Shown here: piece by piece, positions 18,409 to 28,291 of the stretch | Position numbering within the stretch: the first letter of the stretch is position 1 | Layout: each line of letters starts with the position of its first letter | Assembly (NCBI RefSeq): GCF_013283875.1 | Contig: NZ_CP054139.1 | Location: forward strand, 1,302,001-1,366,000 | DNA from: Mucilaginibacter mali | Lineage (GTDB): Bacteria > Bacteroidota > Bacteroidia > Sphingobacteriales > Sphingobacteriaceae | DNA length: 64,000 nt | Direction of reading: 5' to 3' | The notes under the pieces: generated by a model | Told to the model about the DNA's origin: nothing | Database searches by the model: none | The model's input: only the letters and a program-made list of their open reading frames with translations | Program-made: the position numbers and the translations under genes

Positions 18409-20454
18409 TTACCAAATCTTCACCCTATCCTTATCCTCACGGTACATCTTATCGCCCGGTTTAATACCGAAGGCGTTATAAAACTCAACCATGTTTGATA
18501 ACGGGCCGTTCACGCGGTAAACTTCGGGCGAGTGCGGGTCGGTGTTAACACGCATGCGCATGGTTTCATCGCGGGTTTTAATGCGCCATACCTGGGCAAA
18601 CGATAGGAAGAAGCGCTGATCAGGCGTCAGTCCATCTATCTTGGTATTGCCTTTGCCTTGCTCGGTATTTTTAAAGGCATTGTAGGCAATGGCCAAACCG
18701 CCAATATCGGCAATGTTTTCGCCAAGGGTTAGTTTGCCGTTCACATTAAGGTCTTTAAATACCACAAACTTGTTGTACTGATCAACCACCATTTGGGTTT
18801 TGGCTTTAAACTTGGCTTCATCCTCTTTGGTCCACCATTGTTTCAGGTTGCCTTCTTTATCGTACTGCGCGCCCTGATCGTCAAAGCCGTGGGTCATTTC
18901 GTGGCCAATTACCGCGCCAATGGCACCATAGTTAATAGCATCATCAGCATCCTTATCAAAGAATGGGAATTGCAGGATCCCGGCCGGGAAAACGATCTCG
19001 TTGAACGATGGGTTGTAGTAAGCGTTAACCGTTGGCGGCGTCATGCCCCATTCGGTTTTATCAACAGCCTTGTTTATGCGTTTTAACTGCTCGGCATAAT
19101 TATGTTTGCTGATCGACTCCATGTTTGAGTAATAGCTTACACGGTTGATAGATACGTCATCGTATTTTTTCCACTTATCCGGATAACCGATCTTTTTGGT
19201 AAAGGCAGCCAGTTTATCTTCCGCTTTTTGTTTGGTGGCGGCGCTCATCCAGTCCAGTTTTTCGATGCGGGTTTTGTAAACGCCCTGCAGGTTGTTCACC
19301 AGGTCGAGCATGCGTTTTTTAGCATCCGGGGTAAAGTATTTGGCCACATAAAGCTGACCTAACAACTCGCCAATGCCGCCATCAACCGCGTAGCTGATAG
19401 TTTTCCAGCGTTCTTTTTGCTTCTTTTGGCCATTCAGCGTTTTGCCGAAGAAATCGAAGCGTGCATCGCGGAAATCCTTGCTCAGGTACGATGCTGATGA
19501 GTTTAGCGTTTCGAAAGCCAGTTTAGTTTTCCAAACGTCAATCGGTTGCGATTTTAACAAGCCGTTCAATGCTACATAATATTTAGGCTGACCAACCAAT
19601 ACGGTATCGGTTTTCACGCCCATCTGGTCGAATACATTCTTCAGATCAATATCGGGCACTTGCTTTTGCAGGTCGGATACAAGGAATTTGTGGTAGTTAG
19701 CCTGCGGGTCGCGCAGTTCAACCGGGGTGGAGTGCGATTTGGCTATCTCGGTTTCCAGCTTCAACACATCGTTAGCTTTTTTAGTTGAGGTAGCCGCATC
19801 GTCGCCAACAAGAGTAAACAGTTTGGCAATGTATTTTACGTATTCGGCGCGTATTTTAACCGATGCGGAATCTGTTTTTGAATAGTACTCGCAATTAGGC
19901 AGGCCCAAGCCGGTTTGGCTAAATTGCGCCATGTTTTTGGTGCTGTTTTTATCATCGGGCGCTACATAAAAGCCAAACAGGTAGCCGTCGCCATCTTTAA
20001 AACTGCTTGCGGCAAAGTTCACCAGGGCCTTGTAATCGCTAAGGCCGGCAATGCGGGCCAGTAGTGGTTTGATAGGGGTATAGCCCAACTTGTCGATGCC
20101 CACGGTATCCATGCCGCTGGCATACAGGTCGCCTACTTTTTGTTCAAGGCTGCCAGCATCGTGCGTTTGTGCCGATGTTTCCTCTAATATCTTGTGCAGG
20201 TTTTTGGTGTTATCGTCATCCAGCGTGTAAAACGATCCCCAGCCCGTTTCCGAAGCCGGTATCTCGGTTTTTTTAATCCAGGCGCCGCTGGCATAGTTAA
20301 AAAAGTTTTCGCCCGGCGATACGGTGGTATCCATACCTGCCTTGTCGAAAAATACGGTGCGTTTAGGCACATCGCCTGATGCATCTGGTTTGCCTTTACA
20401 GCCCACGGCCAAAGCGGCGGGGATAGCTAACCATAGGTAATTACTCAGTTTCAT
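18409..20454 (-). CDS. M13-family zinc metallopeptidase (PepO/neprilysin-like lipoprotein)
   Basis: 681 residues. Lipoprotein signal with lipobox AVGC (Cys19). The N-terminal M13 domain covers ~45-420; the catalytic domain has GHEMTHGFDDQG (HExxH) and ENIADIGG (ExxxD). The ending YREDKDRVKIW is close to the CxxW-like end of neprilysins, but without the Cys. Degrades oligopeptides at the cell surface or in the periplasm. Single gene. Confidence 0.95.
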   Translation of the reverse strand: MKLSNYLWLAIPAALAVGCKGKPDASGDVPKRTVFFDKAGMDTTVSPGENFFNYASGAWIKKTEIPASETGWGSFYTLDDDNTKNLHKILEETSAQTHDAGSLEQKVGDLYASGMDTVGIDKLGYTPIKPLLARIAGLSDYKALVNFAASSFKDGDGYLFGFYVAPDDKNSTKNMAQFSQTGLGLPNCEYYSKTDSASVKIRAEYVKYIAKLFTLVGDDAATSTKKANDVLKLETEIAKSHSTPVELRDPQANYHKFLVSDLQKQVPDIDLKNVFDQMGVKTDTVLVGQPKYYVALNGLLKSQPIDVWKTKLAFETLNSSASYLSKDFRDARFDFFGKTLNGQKKQKERWKTISYAVDGGIGELLGQLYVAKYFTPDAKKRMLDLVNNLQGVYKTRIEKLDWMSAATKQKAEDKLAAFTKKIGYPDKWKKYDDVSINRVSYYSNMESISKHNYAEQLKRINKAVDKTEWGMTPPTVNAYYNPSFNEIVFPAGILQFPFFDKDADDAINYGAIGAVIGHEMTHGFDDQGAQYDKEGNLKQWWTKEDEAKFKAKTQMVVDQYNKFVVFKDLNVNGKLTLGENIADIGGLAIAYNAFKNTEQGKGNTKIDGLTPDQRFFLSFAQVWRIKTRDETMRMRVNTDPHSPEVYRVNGPLSNMVEFYNAFGIKPGDKMYREDKDRVKIW

Positions 20455-20672
20455 TGGTTTGATTTAGTTTTTTTAATAAAGATGGTAATTATGCAATGAA
20501 ATAAAAAGCAGGAGCGCAATTTGTCCACCATTTGTATATTATTAATGTGTTGATAATAAGCGAGATGTTAACAAATAAATTATCTGGATTTAACGTTAAT
20601 ACGATAGTTAATCGCTTATTTTTATAAACCTGAAACAGCGGTTGTAAAAATTCACCCTAAAACGATTTTTAT

Positions 20673-21146
20673 ATGACCTGGAGAAAATTCAGCGGGGAAG
20701 TGATCCAATTTCCCATTATGGAAGAGGTAGAACGCGCCATCGAACGTGAAACCGCTTTAGGAAACAAGCTTAAAGTATGCATCGGTACCGACTCGCAGGT
20801 GAAAGGCGCGGTGACAGATTTTGCCACCGTTATCGTATTCCTGCGCGAGGGCCGTGGCGGTTTCATGTACATCCACCAGGAGCGCACTACGCAAAAAATG
20901 AGCATTAAAGAACGCATGCTTAACGAGGTGCAAAAATCTATCGATATCTCGTACAAACTGTGCGATCTATTAGACCTGTACGATGTAGACCTGGAAGTAC
21001 ATGCTGATATCAACACCAACCCTATGTTTAAAAGCAACCAGGCCCTGCACGAGGCGATGGGCTATATCCTAAGCATGGGTTTTGTGTTTAAAGCTAAGCC
21101 CGAGGCTTTTGCCAGTTCGTGCTGTGCAAATAAGATGGTGCAGTGA
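20673..21146 (+). CDS. YkuK-like RNase H-fold protein (DUF458)
   Basis: 157 residues matching the YkuK/DUF458 ribonuclease H-like family: CIGTDSQVKG near residue 37-46 supplies a first acidic residue, DVDLEVHADINTNPMFKSN is the family core. Cytosolic; exact substrate unknown. Its TGA stop (21144-21146) lies inside the left arm of a 30-bp inverted repeat. Confidence 0.85.
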   Translation: MTWRKFSGEVIQFPIMEEVERAIERETALGNKLKVCIGTDSQVKGAVTDFATVIVFLREGRGGFMYIHQERTTQKMSIKERMLNEVQKSIDISYKLCDLLDLYDVDLEVHADINTNPMFKSNQALHEAMGYILSMGFVFKAKPEAFASSCCANKMVQ

Positions 21147-21234
21147 TTGGAGATTAGTTAATAAGTGATTAGAGTTTAGGCTTGAAATTGCCGCATCAAT
21201 AAGTAATCACTTATTAACTAATCTCCAATCACTG
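21141..21234. repeat. Long perfect inverted repeat overlapping stop codon
   Basis: Thirty-base arms at 21141-21170 and 21205-21234 match perfectly; core words are GGAGATTAGTTAATAAG and its complement. Loop is 34 nt. The stop codon of the YkuK-like gene is part of the left arm. Likely an RNA hairpin/terminator. The same word family is at 30432 and 56453. Confidence 0.85.
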
Positions 21235-21240
21235 TACCAT

Positions 21241-21337
21241 GGCGTTGCCTGCGGCCCGGGCTTTCCGTACAAGTCCTCGCCAGGCTGGCGCCCGGGCCAC
21301 CCCGGCTCCGGGCTTTTCCTCCAATCCCTAACGCGGA
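21241..21337. repeat. Dispersed G/C-rich repeat, copy 2
   Basis: Starts GGCGTTGCCTGCGGCCCGGG and ends CCCTAACGCGG like copy 1 at 10409. The middle carries GCGCCCGGGCC and CCCGGCTCCGGG, capable of strong folding. Confidence 0.75.
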
Positions 21338-21411
21338 TTTGGTTGATAGACTCTCTACCTCTTAATTTTTCATTGTAATATCTTATATTGCATTATTAAA
21401 CATCCATTGTC

Positions 21412-21930
21412 ATGAAAAAACAAATCCTTATCCTCGCGCTTACCATTTTAGCCATCGGTGTAAAAGCACAAGCACCGGATGCATCAACCCTTACCAGGGT
21501 AGGCGATATGGCACCAACGTTTAGTTTTAGCACCGCTAAGGATAAAACGGCTGATATTAAAGACTATCGCGGCAAAATAGTGCTGCTTAACTTTTGGGCT
21601 ACCTGGTGCCCGCCCTGCCGCGCCGAATTGCCAAGGGTGCAGAAAGAGATATGGGAGAAGTATAAGGACAATCCAAAATTCGCGATGTTCGCTTTCGCCC
21701 GTGAAGAGGGTTGGGAGAAAGTGTTGCCTTTTAAAGAACAAAATAAATACACCTTCGCCATGCTGCCCGACGAGGGGAGGGCTATATTTAAGTTGTATGC
21801 TACGCAATCTATCCCCCGCAATGTAGTGCTCGACGAGAACGGTCGCATCATTTATCAATCTATAGGATATAGTCCCGCCGAGTTTGATGTGCTGTTAAAG
21901 CTGCTTGATACCAAGCTGAAAGCTAAATAG
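21412..21930 (+). CDS. TlpA-like periplasmic thioredoxin-fold protein
   Basis: 172 residues with a signal peptide (ends near VKAQ, residue ~20), an AhpC/TSA-redoxin fold and the redox motif WCPPC (FWATWCPPCRAELP). cis-Pro is in QSIPRNVVLD. A secreted thiol-disulphide reductase, perhaps for envelope proteins or cytochrome c. Stands alone between a repeat-rich gap and a convergent gene. Confidence 0.9.
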   Translation: MKKQILILALTILAIGVKAQAPDASTLTRVGDMAPTFSFSTAKDKTADIKDYRGKIVLLNFWATWCPPCRAELPRVQKEIWEKYKDNPKFAMFAFAREEGWEKVLPFKEQNKYTFAMLPDEGRAIFKLYATQSIPRNVVLDENGRIIYQSIGYSPAEFDVLLKLLDTKLKAK

Positions 21931-21947
21931 TAGAAGCGGGTCTGTTT

Positions 21948-23099
21948 TTAAAATGTTGCGGGTAGTTCGTAATCAACCGGCAATAATTCGGCTATGCGGT
22001 TAAAAGCCCAGCTACCCTCTATCAATACGTAGTGAGGGGTTAAAATTATTCCGTTGTTATCAAAATAAGCATATTCCTTTTCAAACGTCACCATCGAACT
22101 GTTGCCTGTACTCTTATAATGTATCCTTAAAAGATTTGGATAACCGAAAGCGTATATCCCTTTCTTTTGTGTCAGCTTAATATAGTCGGCGCTCTTTATA
22201 GGCGTATTATTCATGATGTCGATATATTTGGGCAGCCTCGATTTTTCCGACCAGTAGCGCAAAGAGTCAGTCATCAGTAAAATACGGGTACTTCCCGCCG
22301 GGCGAAATTTTTGCAGTTTAGCCCTGATCAGGCTGTCGGCCGGCCTGTCGGGGTTAGGCTTACGGATCACCGGGTAAACCGTAAAGCCCTCTTCGGCTAC
22401 CTGCTGGCCAATGCAGGCGCGCAAAAAATGCATATCCGAACCGCGATAGGCTTTTATCCTGGCCTTTTGCCAGCGCTTTTCGTCAGATGATTTGCCGGTC
22501 ATGGGTTCAAATACGGATGAACCCGTATAAGAAACGTATCCCCGCTGCGGGTCCCATTCAAACGATGCCAGCAGATATTTAATATTATAGCCTAATGCTT
22601 TATTTTCAATAACTAAAAAATCGTCGGTGCTACCGGTAAGTTTACCTGTGCTTTTTTCAAAGGTGAGGTTAAGTATTTCGGGGTTAAGCAACTTGCATTG
22701 CATCGCGTTTTCGGAATGCCCTAAAAACTCATCCAAAAACATTTTTACATGCCTGTCGCGGTTTGAATCATATTGAATAGTAACCTCTTTCAGTTCGGTT
22801 ATTTTGGGCGATAGATGTATAGCAGGCAAAGCGATAGCTTCGGCGTTTACCAGCACGGTTTCATGATAAGTTTCAAAACCAATGCAGCTTACCACCAGGT
22901 CGTATTGGCCGTATTTAACATTATTTAAGGTAAAGGCGCCATTTTCGAGCGTTTTACTGCCCACACTGGCATTGCTTAAAAATACGCTGGCATCGGGCAC
23001 GGCATTGCCGGCCTTGGTTAGCACACTGCCTGTAATAACGCTTTGGGCAAATACGGTAGCAGGGAAGAGCAGGAATAGGATGATGAGGTTTTTTAGCAT
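21948..23099 (-). CDS. Exported protein with CarboxypepD_reg-like domain
   Basis: 383 residues. Signal peptide (to VFAQ, ~19), then a carboxypeptidase-regulatory-like Ig fold (~20-105: GSVLTKAGNAVPDASVFLSN). The remaining 270 residues are a conserved Bacteroidota part with unknown role. It has no plug or barrel, so it is not a TonB receptor. Likely periplasmic or surface exposed. Confidence 0.75.
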   Translation of the reverse strand: MLKNLIILFLLFPATVFAQSVITGSVLTKAGNAVPDASVFLSNASVGSKTLENGAFTLNNVKYGQYDLVVSCIGFETYHETVLVNAEAIALPAIHLSPKITELKEVTIQYDSNRDRHVKMFLDEFLGHSENAMQCKLLNPEILNLTFEKSTGKLTGSTDDFLVIENKALGYNIKYLLASFEWDPQRGYVSYTGSSVFEPMTGKSSDEKRWQKARIKAYRGSDMHFLRACIGQQVAEEGFTVYPVIRKPNPDRPADSLIRAKLQKFRPAGSTRILLMTDSLRYWSEKSRLPKYIDIMNNTPIKSADYIKLTQKKGIYAFGYPNLLRIHYKSTGNSSMVTFEKEYAYFDNNGIILTPHYVLIEGSWAFNRIAELLPVDYELPATF

Positions 23100-23166
23100 A
23101 CAATAAAAGTATGAACTAAAAAATTAATTTTCAAAGAAGGGGTGTGGCAATTTAGCCACAAAGAAT

Positions 23167-23244
23167 GTCTGAACCGGAATTTTCAGAATTCAAGAATGAG
23201 CAGAATTCTGAAAATTCAAAAATTCGGCAAATTCTGGTTCAGAC
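23167..23244. repeat. Nested inverted repeat between two minus-strand genes
   Basis: Outer arms GTCTGAACCGGAATTT (23167-23182) and complement (23229-23244), 15 of 16 matching; inside, CAGAATTC and GAATTCTG give a second hairpin. Probably the terminator of yajQ (stop at 23255, minus strand). Site-specific word: GAATTCTGAAAATTC. Confidence 0.75.
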
Positions 23245-23254
23245 AACTTTTACC

Positions 23255-23746
23255 TTAGGCCCGCATATTAATATACTGCAAAGGCTGCCCAAAATCCTCG
23301 CCACGGCACAAGCTGATCACGGCTTGCAGGTCGTCTATCTTTTTAGCTTGTACGCGTACCTGGTCGTCCATAATAGATGCCTGTACTTTCAGGCCGCTAT
23401 CCTTTATTTTTTTAACGATCTTTTTAGCGGCTTCCTTGTCGATGCCCTCTTTAATGGTGATCTCCTTGCGGATCATATTGCCCGATGCGTATTGTTCCTT
23501 GCCAAAATCAAGTGCTTTAGGGTCAAGTTGTTGCTTAACCATGCGGCTGATGATGGAGTCGGTAATGGCTTTCAGGCGCATATCGTCTTCGGTAACAATG
23601 GTTACCACGTTGGTTTTCTTATCAAGGTCAATGGTGCTTTTCGATCCGTTAAAATCATAACGGTTCAATATTTCCTTTTTGGCGGTGTTGATAGCGTTGT
23701 CGAGCGTCTGCCCGTCAATTTTGCTTACAATATCAAATGATGGCAT
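23255..23746 (-). CDS. yajQ: YajQ-family cyclic-di-GMP/nucleotide-binding protein
   Basis: 163 residues, family length. N-terminal MPSFDIVSKIDGQTLDNAIN and the C-terminal VRVQAKKIDDLQAVISLCR are signatures. In other bacteria it binds c-di-GMP or RNA; whether it does so here is unknown. A -7 box (TATCTTTG, 23770-23777) lies 23 bases upstream of its ATG. Confidence 0.95.
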   Translation of the reverse strand: MPSFDIVSKIDGQTLDNAINTAKKEILNRYDFNGSKSTIDLDKKTNVVTIVTEDDMRLKAITDSIISRMVKQQLDPKALDFGKEQYASGNMIRKEITIKEGIDKEAAKKIVKKIKDSGLKVQASIMDDQVRVQAKKIDDLQAVISLCRGEDFGQPLQYINMRA

Positions 23747-23769
23747 ATCGGGTAATGGTTTATAGGGAA

Positions 23770-23777
23770 CAAAGATA
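23770..23777 (-). promoter_or_regulatory. -7 box TATCTTTG of yajQ
   Basis: Minus-strand match to TAnnTTTG just before yajQ. Confidence 0.55.
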
Positions 23778-23819
23778 ATGGTTAGTTAATAACGATTGGG
23801 TGTTTTACGGCCAAACACA

Positions 23820-24320
23820 TTATATTGTTTGCCGGCCGGTTACTTTAGCTACCCGTGCCCGGTTGTATTGTTGCAAAAATATGGGATAGATATTGTATAA
23901 AGTATTAGCGGGTATAATAAGCATAGCAAATAAATATTGCCCTTGTATAAAGGCGTGAATAGCCGTCAGTGTGAAAAATACCAGACAGCCAAAATGGTAA
24001 GCATGGTACATGGCCAGTGTTTTCATATAGCTGGCCGGGCCCTGCCTGCCTTTTATAACCCGGTGTGCGGGGTTACTTTTCCTGATCGCACGGTTAACAT
24101 AATCGCCATTTTGCACAAACTTCCGGAACAGTTTAATACCCAGGCCTGTATAAAAAGCCGGCTTATCGCTCAGTTGCAGCCAGCGCATCGGAATAAACAG
24201 GCATAAAAAGCCGACGGCTAAAAACCAGTAGCACGGCGCCAGGCTATCGGCAAAACACCAGCAAATAATCACCGGGCCAAAGCACAAAGTAGTCCAAAAG
24301 AAATTGATGGCTTGGTTCAT
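23820..24320 (-). CDS. Integral membrane protein, possibly CrtO-like acyltransferase
   Basis: 166 residues with four hydrophobic helices (two in residues 5-45, two in 108-150) around a polar middle RKSNPAHRVIKGRQGP. The layout resembles glycosyl-diaponeurosporenoate acyltransferase (CrtO)-type membrane proteins, but I cannot confirm this. No carotenoid gene lies nearby. Monocistronic, 73 bases upstream of yajQ on the same strand. Confidence 0.6.
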   Translation of the reverse strand: MNQAINFFWTTLCFGPVIICWCFADSLAPCYWFLAVGFLCLFIPMRWLQLSDKPAFYTGLGIKLFRKFVQNGDYVNRAIRKSNPAHRVIKGRQGPASYMKTLAMYHAYHFGCLVFFTLTAIHAFIQGQYLFAMLIIPANTLYNIYPIFLQQYNRARVAKVTGRQTI

Positions 24321-24461
24321 CTATACTAAGCTAAGGTGTTTATTGGTAATTTGGAAGCGCCAAGATTTCGGCATTAGATGTTGTTTTTTGAAGATGTGAT
24401 TAGTAGCCAAAGAAGCAGGCGGATTGTTCTTCTTTTTTTATCTTAGAACAAAAAACATTTT

Positions 24462-25085
24462 ATGCCTGATAGCCTTATACAGCAAATACTAACACCCTTT
24501 CTTTCAGCGGCCGCAGGAACATCTGTAAGTGTTTTCATAGGAAAGAGATTTATCTCTAAAAGCATTGAGCATACCTTTGATAAAAAGATGGAATATTATA
24601 AATCCAACCTGCAAAAAGAAAATATAAGCTTTCAAATCGAAAAGTCCGAATTTGCGAGGAAGAAATTTGACTTAATAATTGCCTTACATCAAGAACTTCT
24701 AAATCACCGCAAAGAATTAGAATCTTACTATGGTTGGTTACCGGATAACATTGACGATCTTAAAAAATATTTAGAAAATTCAAGGGATAAAAGTCCAGAG
24801 TTGCGCGACAAATTATCAATCGCATCATTATTTATAGATGAAAGTATTGCGAACCTTATTTCACAGTATTTTTTCAATGTCGCAATATTCAAAACTCTAA
24901 AAGAAGAACAAGCGGCATTTCGTATTAATGAATTAGACCCTGAAGAAGGCTTGAAGATTCCTTTGAAAGTTAGTAAAAAGCGAATGAAACAGGTCAATAG
25001 TATGATTGATGATATGGCAATGAAAACTATTCTTCAATTTAAACAAATTGAGGAAGAATTTAAAGGCATTCTTTACATTAATTGA
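24462..25085 (+). CDS. Hypothetical coiled-coil protein with N-terminal hydrophobic segment
   Basis: 207 residues. The N-terminal 25 residues (LIQQILTPFLSAAAGTSVSVF) may form a membrane anchor; the rest is charged and helical (KKMEYYKSNLQKENISFQIE) with coiled-coil character. AT-rich and with codon use unlike its neighbours, suggesting acquisition. No family recognised. Confidence 0.65.
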   Translation: MPDSLIQQILTPFLSAAAGTSVSVFIGKRFISKSIEHTFDKKMEYYKSNLQKENISFQIEKSEFARKKFDLIIALHQELLNHRKELESYYGWLPDNIDDLKKYLENSRDKSPELRDKLSIASLFIDESIANLISQYFFNVAIFKTLKEEQAAFRINELDPEEGLKIPLKVSKKRMKQVNSMIDDMAMKTILQFKQIEEEFKGILYIN

Positions 25086-25300
25086 CCATGAATTATTTGC
25101 CAGCGTAGCGATATATATCTTTTCTTTCCTGTATACTTCGTTTTGATTTAGTTTTTGGTGGTTTTCAGACGGTAGCAAACCTAAAAGTTAAAATTAGCAA
25201 AACGTTCATTACTGTTCAGTTGTTGCTGTTAATTTAATATTATCTTAACAAATAAATAGGCAGATTTGCTGAAAGGCCGTTAGCCGATACTATTCAAACT

Positions 25301-27355
25301 ATGCCTCATCCGCGTGTACCATTAATAAACAGGGAGATCAGCTGGCTGTATTTCAACGACAGGGTTTTGCAGGAAGCTGCCGACCCCACTGTGCCCCTGA
25401 TAGATCGTGTGCGTTTCCTGGCCATATTTTCATCTAATTTGGATGAGTTTTACCGCGTGCGTGTGGCAACGCTTACCCGCCTGGCTAATTTGAACGAGAA
25501 GGCTAAGGAATTGTTGGGCTATAACCCCAAAAAACTGCTCAACCAAATTAAGAACCTTGTAGTAAAGCAGGAGCAGAAGTTCAACAACCTGTACGAAAAC
25601 ATTATTGTTAAGCAACTGGCCGATGAACGGATATTTCTACTAAGCGATGCCCAACTGAACGTAACCCGCGGTACGTTTGTTAAAAACTACTTCAGGGAAA
25701 AACTGCTGAGCAATATGGTGCCGGTAATGCTTGACGGGCATGGCTCAATGCCCGAAATGCGCGACCGTGCCATTTACTTTTTTGTGAGGCTGCGCAAAAA
25801 TAATAAAACAAGGCTGGCGCTGATGGAAATACCTGATACGGTTTCCCGCTTCCTGGTGCTGCCCGAAACCAATAACCTGAAGTTTATTATCCTGCTGGAT
25901 GATATTATCCGCTATAGCCTGGAGGATATTTTTTTCATTTTCGAGCATGATAGTATCGAGGCTTACTCTATACAGCTTACCCGCGATGCCGAGCTTGACC
26001 TTGACCAGCAGGTGAGCGAAAAGTTTATTGATGCCTTATCCAAAAGCTTGCAGAAACGTAAGAAGGGCAAACCCATGCGTTTACAGTACGATGCCGAAAT
26101 GCCGGTTGATATGCTGGAATACCTGGTTGAAAAAATGGACCTGGGCAAGGAAAGCCTGATACCCGGTAACCGTTACCAAAACTTTAAAGACTTTATTAAA
26201 TTCCCCAACGTTGGCCGCCCCGACCTGGAGTATGCAAAGTATAACCCATTGCCGGTTGACGATCTTTCATTCGGAAAAAGTATAATGGCTGCCATTGCCA
26301 AGCGCGATTTCCTGATCAGTACGCCATATCAGTCGTTTGATTATGTGATCCACTTTCTGCGAGAGGCCGCTATCGACCCAAAGGTGAAGGAGATCAGTCT
26401 TTCAGTTTATCGATTAGCTGAAAACTCACGCGTTATAAACGCGCTGATTAATGCTGCCAAAAATGGTAAAAAAGTAAATTGCCTGGTTGAATTGCGCGCC
26501 CGTTTTGATGAACAGAATAACATCCACTGGAGTAACCGCCTTGAAGAAGAAGGGGTAAAGGTAATTTACGGTATTCCGGGTTATAAAGTACACTCAAAAA
26601 TATGCCTGGTTACACGCATAGAAAAAGGGAAGCCGGTGTATTACGCCACCCTGTCAACCGGTAACTTTAACGAGAAGACTGCCCAGATATACGCCGACCA
26701 TACCCTGCTTACGACCAGTAAAAGGCTTACCGGCGATTTGGCGCAGGTGTTTAAATTTATTAATAAAGGCATACTGCCGCGCGACCTGAAACACCTGGTG
26801 GTATCGCCAATTGATTCGCGACCGTTTATTTATAAGCTGATAGATAACGAGATTGGCAACGCCAAGGCGGGTAAGCCAGCTTATATGGTGCTGAAAATGA
26901 ATAGCCTGGCCGATGAGGACATGATAGCCAAGCTTTACCAGGCCAGTAACGCCGGGGTGAAAATAGAACTGATCATCCGCGGGATGTGTTGTTTGATACC
27001 GGGGGTAAAAGGCGCCAGTGAGAATATTACAGTGATCAGTATTATTGATAAATACCTGGAACATGCCCGCGTGCAGATCTATTGCAACGGCGGTAACGAA
27101 CTGATTTACCTTACTTCGGCGGATTTTATGACCCGTAATATTGATAACAGGGTAGAAGTGGGTTTTCCGATATATAACGAGGAATTGCGTAAGGAGATCC
27201 GCGATATCATCAATATCCAGCTAAAAGATAATACCAAGGCCCGCGAAATAAATGCCGGTAATACCAATAAGTACCACAAAACAAAATCAGCTACGCTGAC
27301 CAGGGCACAAATAGATATTTATAATTACCTAAAAAATAAAAACCTTAAAAATTGA
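25301..27355 (+). CDS. ppk1: Polyphosphate kinase 1
   Basis: 684 residues, usual length. Makes and reverses polyphosphate from ATP. N-terminal domain starts INREISWLYFNDRVLQEA; the catalytic phosphohistidine candidate is in YKVHSKICLVTR and a second His in LEHARVQIYCNG; DFMTRNIDNRVEVGFPI is in the C-terminal PLD-like domain. Overlaps the next gene by 4 bases, so ppk1 and ppx are coupled. Confidence 0.97.
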   Translation: MPHPRVPLINREISWLYFNDRVLQEAADPTVPLIDRVRFLAIFSSNLDEFYRVRVATLTRLANLNEKAKELLGYNPKKLLNQIKNLVVKQEQKFNNLYENIIVKQLADERIFLLSDAQLNVTRGTFVKNYFREKLLSNMVPVMLDGHGSMPEMRDRAIYFFVRLRKNNKTRLALMEIPDTVSRFLVLPETNNLKFIILLDDIIRYSLEDIFFIFEHDSIEAYSIQLTRDAELDLDQQVSEKFIDALSKSLQKRKKGKPMRLQYDAEMPVDMLEYLVEKMDLGKESLIPGNRYQNFKDFIKFPNVGRPDLEYAKYNPLPVDDLSFGKSIMAAIAKRDFLISTPYQSFDYVIHFLREAAIDPKVKEISLSVYRLAENSRVINALINAAKNGKKVNCLVELRARFDEQNNIHWSNRLEEEGVKVIYGIPGYKVHSKICLVTRIEKGKPVYYATLSTGNFNEKTAQIYADHTLLTTSKRLTGDLAQVFKFINKGILPRDLKHLVVSPIDSRPFIYKLIDNEIGNAKAGKPAYMVLKMNSLADEDMIAKLYQASNAGVKIELIIRGMCCLIPGVKGASENITVISIIDKYLEHARVQIYCNGGNELIYLTSADFMTRNIDNRVEVGFPIYNEELRKEIRDIINIQLKDNTKAREINAGNTNKYHKTKSATLTRAQIDIYNYLKNKNLKN

Positions 27356-28239
27356 GATACGCAGCAGTTGACATCGGATCGAACGCGGTTAGGTTATTAA
27401 TAGCCGATATAAATGAAAGTAACGGAGCCATATCGTTTAAAAAAAACACCCTGATACGCGTACCCCTGCGTTTGGGCGACGATGCTTTTTTAAATCAGCA
27501 CATATCCGACCGTAAGGCCGCTGACCTGGTAAAAACCATGCAGGCATTTAAAAACCTGATGGATGTTTACAAGGTGAGCCATTACCGGGCCTGTGCCACG
27601 TCGGCCATGCGTGAGGCGAAGAATGGCGCCGATATTGTAGAGACCATAAAAAACGAGGCGGAGATAGATCTTGAGATCGTCCGCGGTGATGTGGAAGCCA
27701 ATATCATTTATTCGAGCCATGTTGAACAAAACATCGATAAAAGTAAAAACTACCTGTATATAGATGTGGGCGGTGGCAGCACCGAACTATCGCTTTTTTC
27801 GGAGGGGGAAATGATCGCGTCGCAATCATTTAACCTGGGTACCATCCGCATTTTAGATAACCAGGATAAGGACGAGACCTGGGAGGAGATGAAAGAGTTT
27901 TTACGCATACATACCCGGCACTTTAAAAGCCTGTCGGGCATAGGTACCGGTGGTAACATCAACAAGTTGTATAAACTGGCCGAAGAAAAGGATGGCAATC
28001 CATTGTCGGTAACCAAGCTAAAATCGTTGTATAATTATCTTAACTCGTTCTCGCTGAAAGACCGTATTAATGTGCTTGGTCTTAACCAGGACAGGGCCGA
28101 TGTAATTATACCTGCCTGCGAGATCTATCTTAGTGTACTGAAGTGGTCGGGCATTAAAAATATTTATGTTCCAAGTGTGGGAATGGTCGACGGGATCATC
28201 CAAACACTTATTGATGAACACCATGTTAAGGGTGTGTAA
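27352..28239 (+). CDS. ppx: Ppx/GppA exopolyphosphatase-family phosphatase
   Basis: 295 residues of the ASKHA Ppx/GppA fold: AVDIGSNAVRLLIAD (phosphate 1), DVGGGSTELSLF (phosphate 2). It lacks the C-terminal HD-like domains of long E. coli Ppx. TTG start at 27352 inside the ppk1 stop (TTGA). Degrades polyphosphate or pppGpp, balancing Ppk1. Confidence 0.93.
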   Translation: MRYAAVDIGSNAVRLLIADINESNGAISFKKNTLIRVPLRLGDDAFLNQHISDRKAADLVKTMQAFKNLMDVYKVSHYRACATSAMREAKNGADIVETIKNEAEIDLEIVRGDVEANIIYSSHVEQNIDKSKNYLYIDVGGGSTELSLFSEGEMIASQSFNLGTIRILDNQDKDETWEEMKEFLRIHTRHFKSLSGIGTGGNINKLYKLAEEKDGNPLSVTKLKSLYNYLNSFSLKDRINVLGLNQDRADVIIPACEIYLSVLKWSGIKNIYVPSVGMVDGIIQTLIDEHHVKGV

Positions 28240-28279
28240 AAAAAAGTAAAATATTTGTTAATAAATAAAAAAGTGTTAC

Positions 28280-28287
28280 TACCTTTG
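28280..28287 (+). promoter_or_regulatory. -7 box TACCTTTG of candidate small RNA
   Basis: Perfect TAnnTTTG box followed by C; a TTG at 28255-28257 gives a plausible -33 element with 22-bp spacing. It is 41 bases after the ppx stop and is not directly before a start codon I believe in. Confidence 0.6.
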
Positions 28288-28291
28288 CCTT

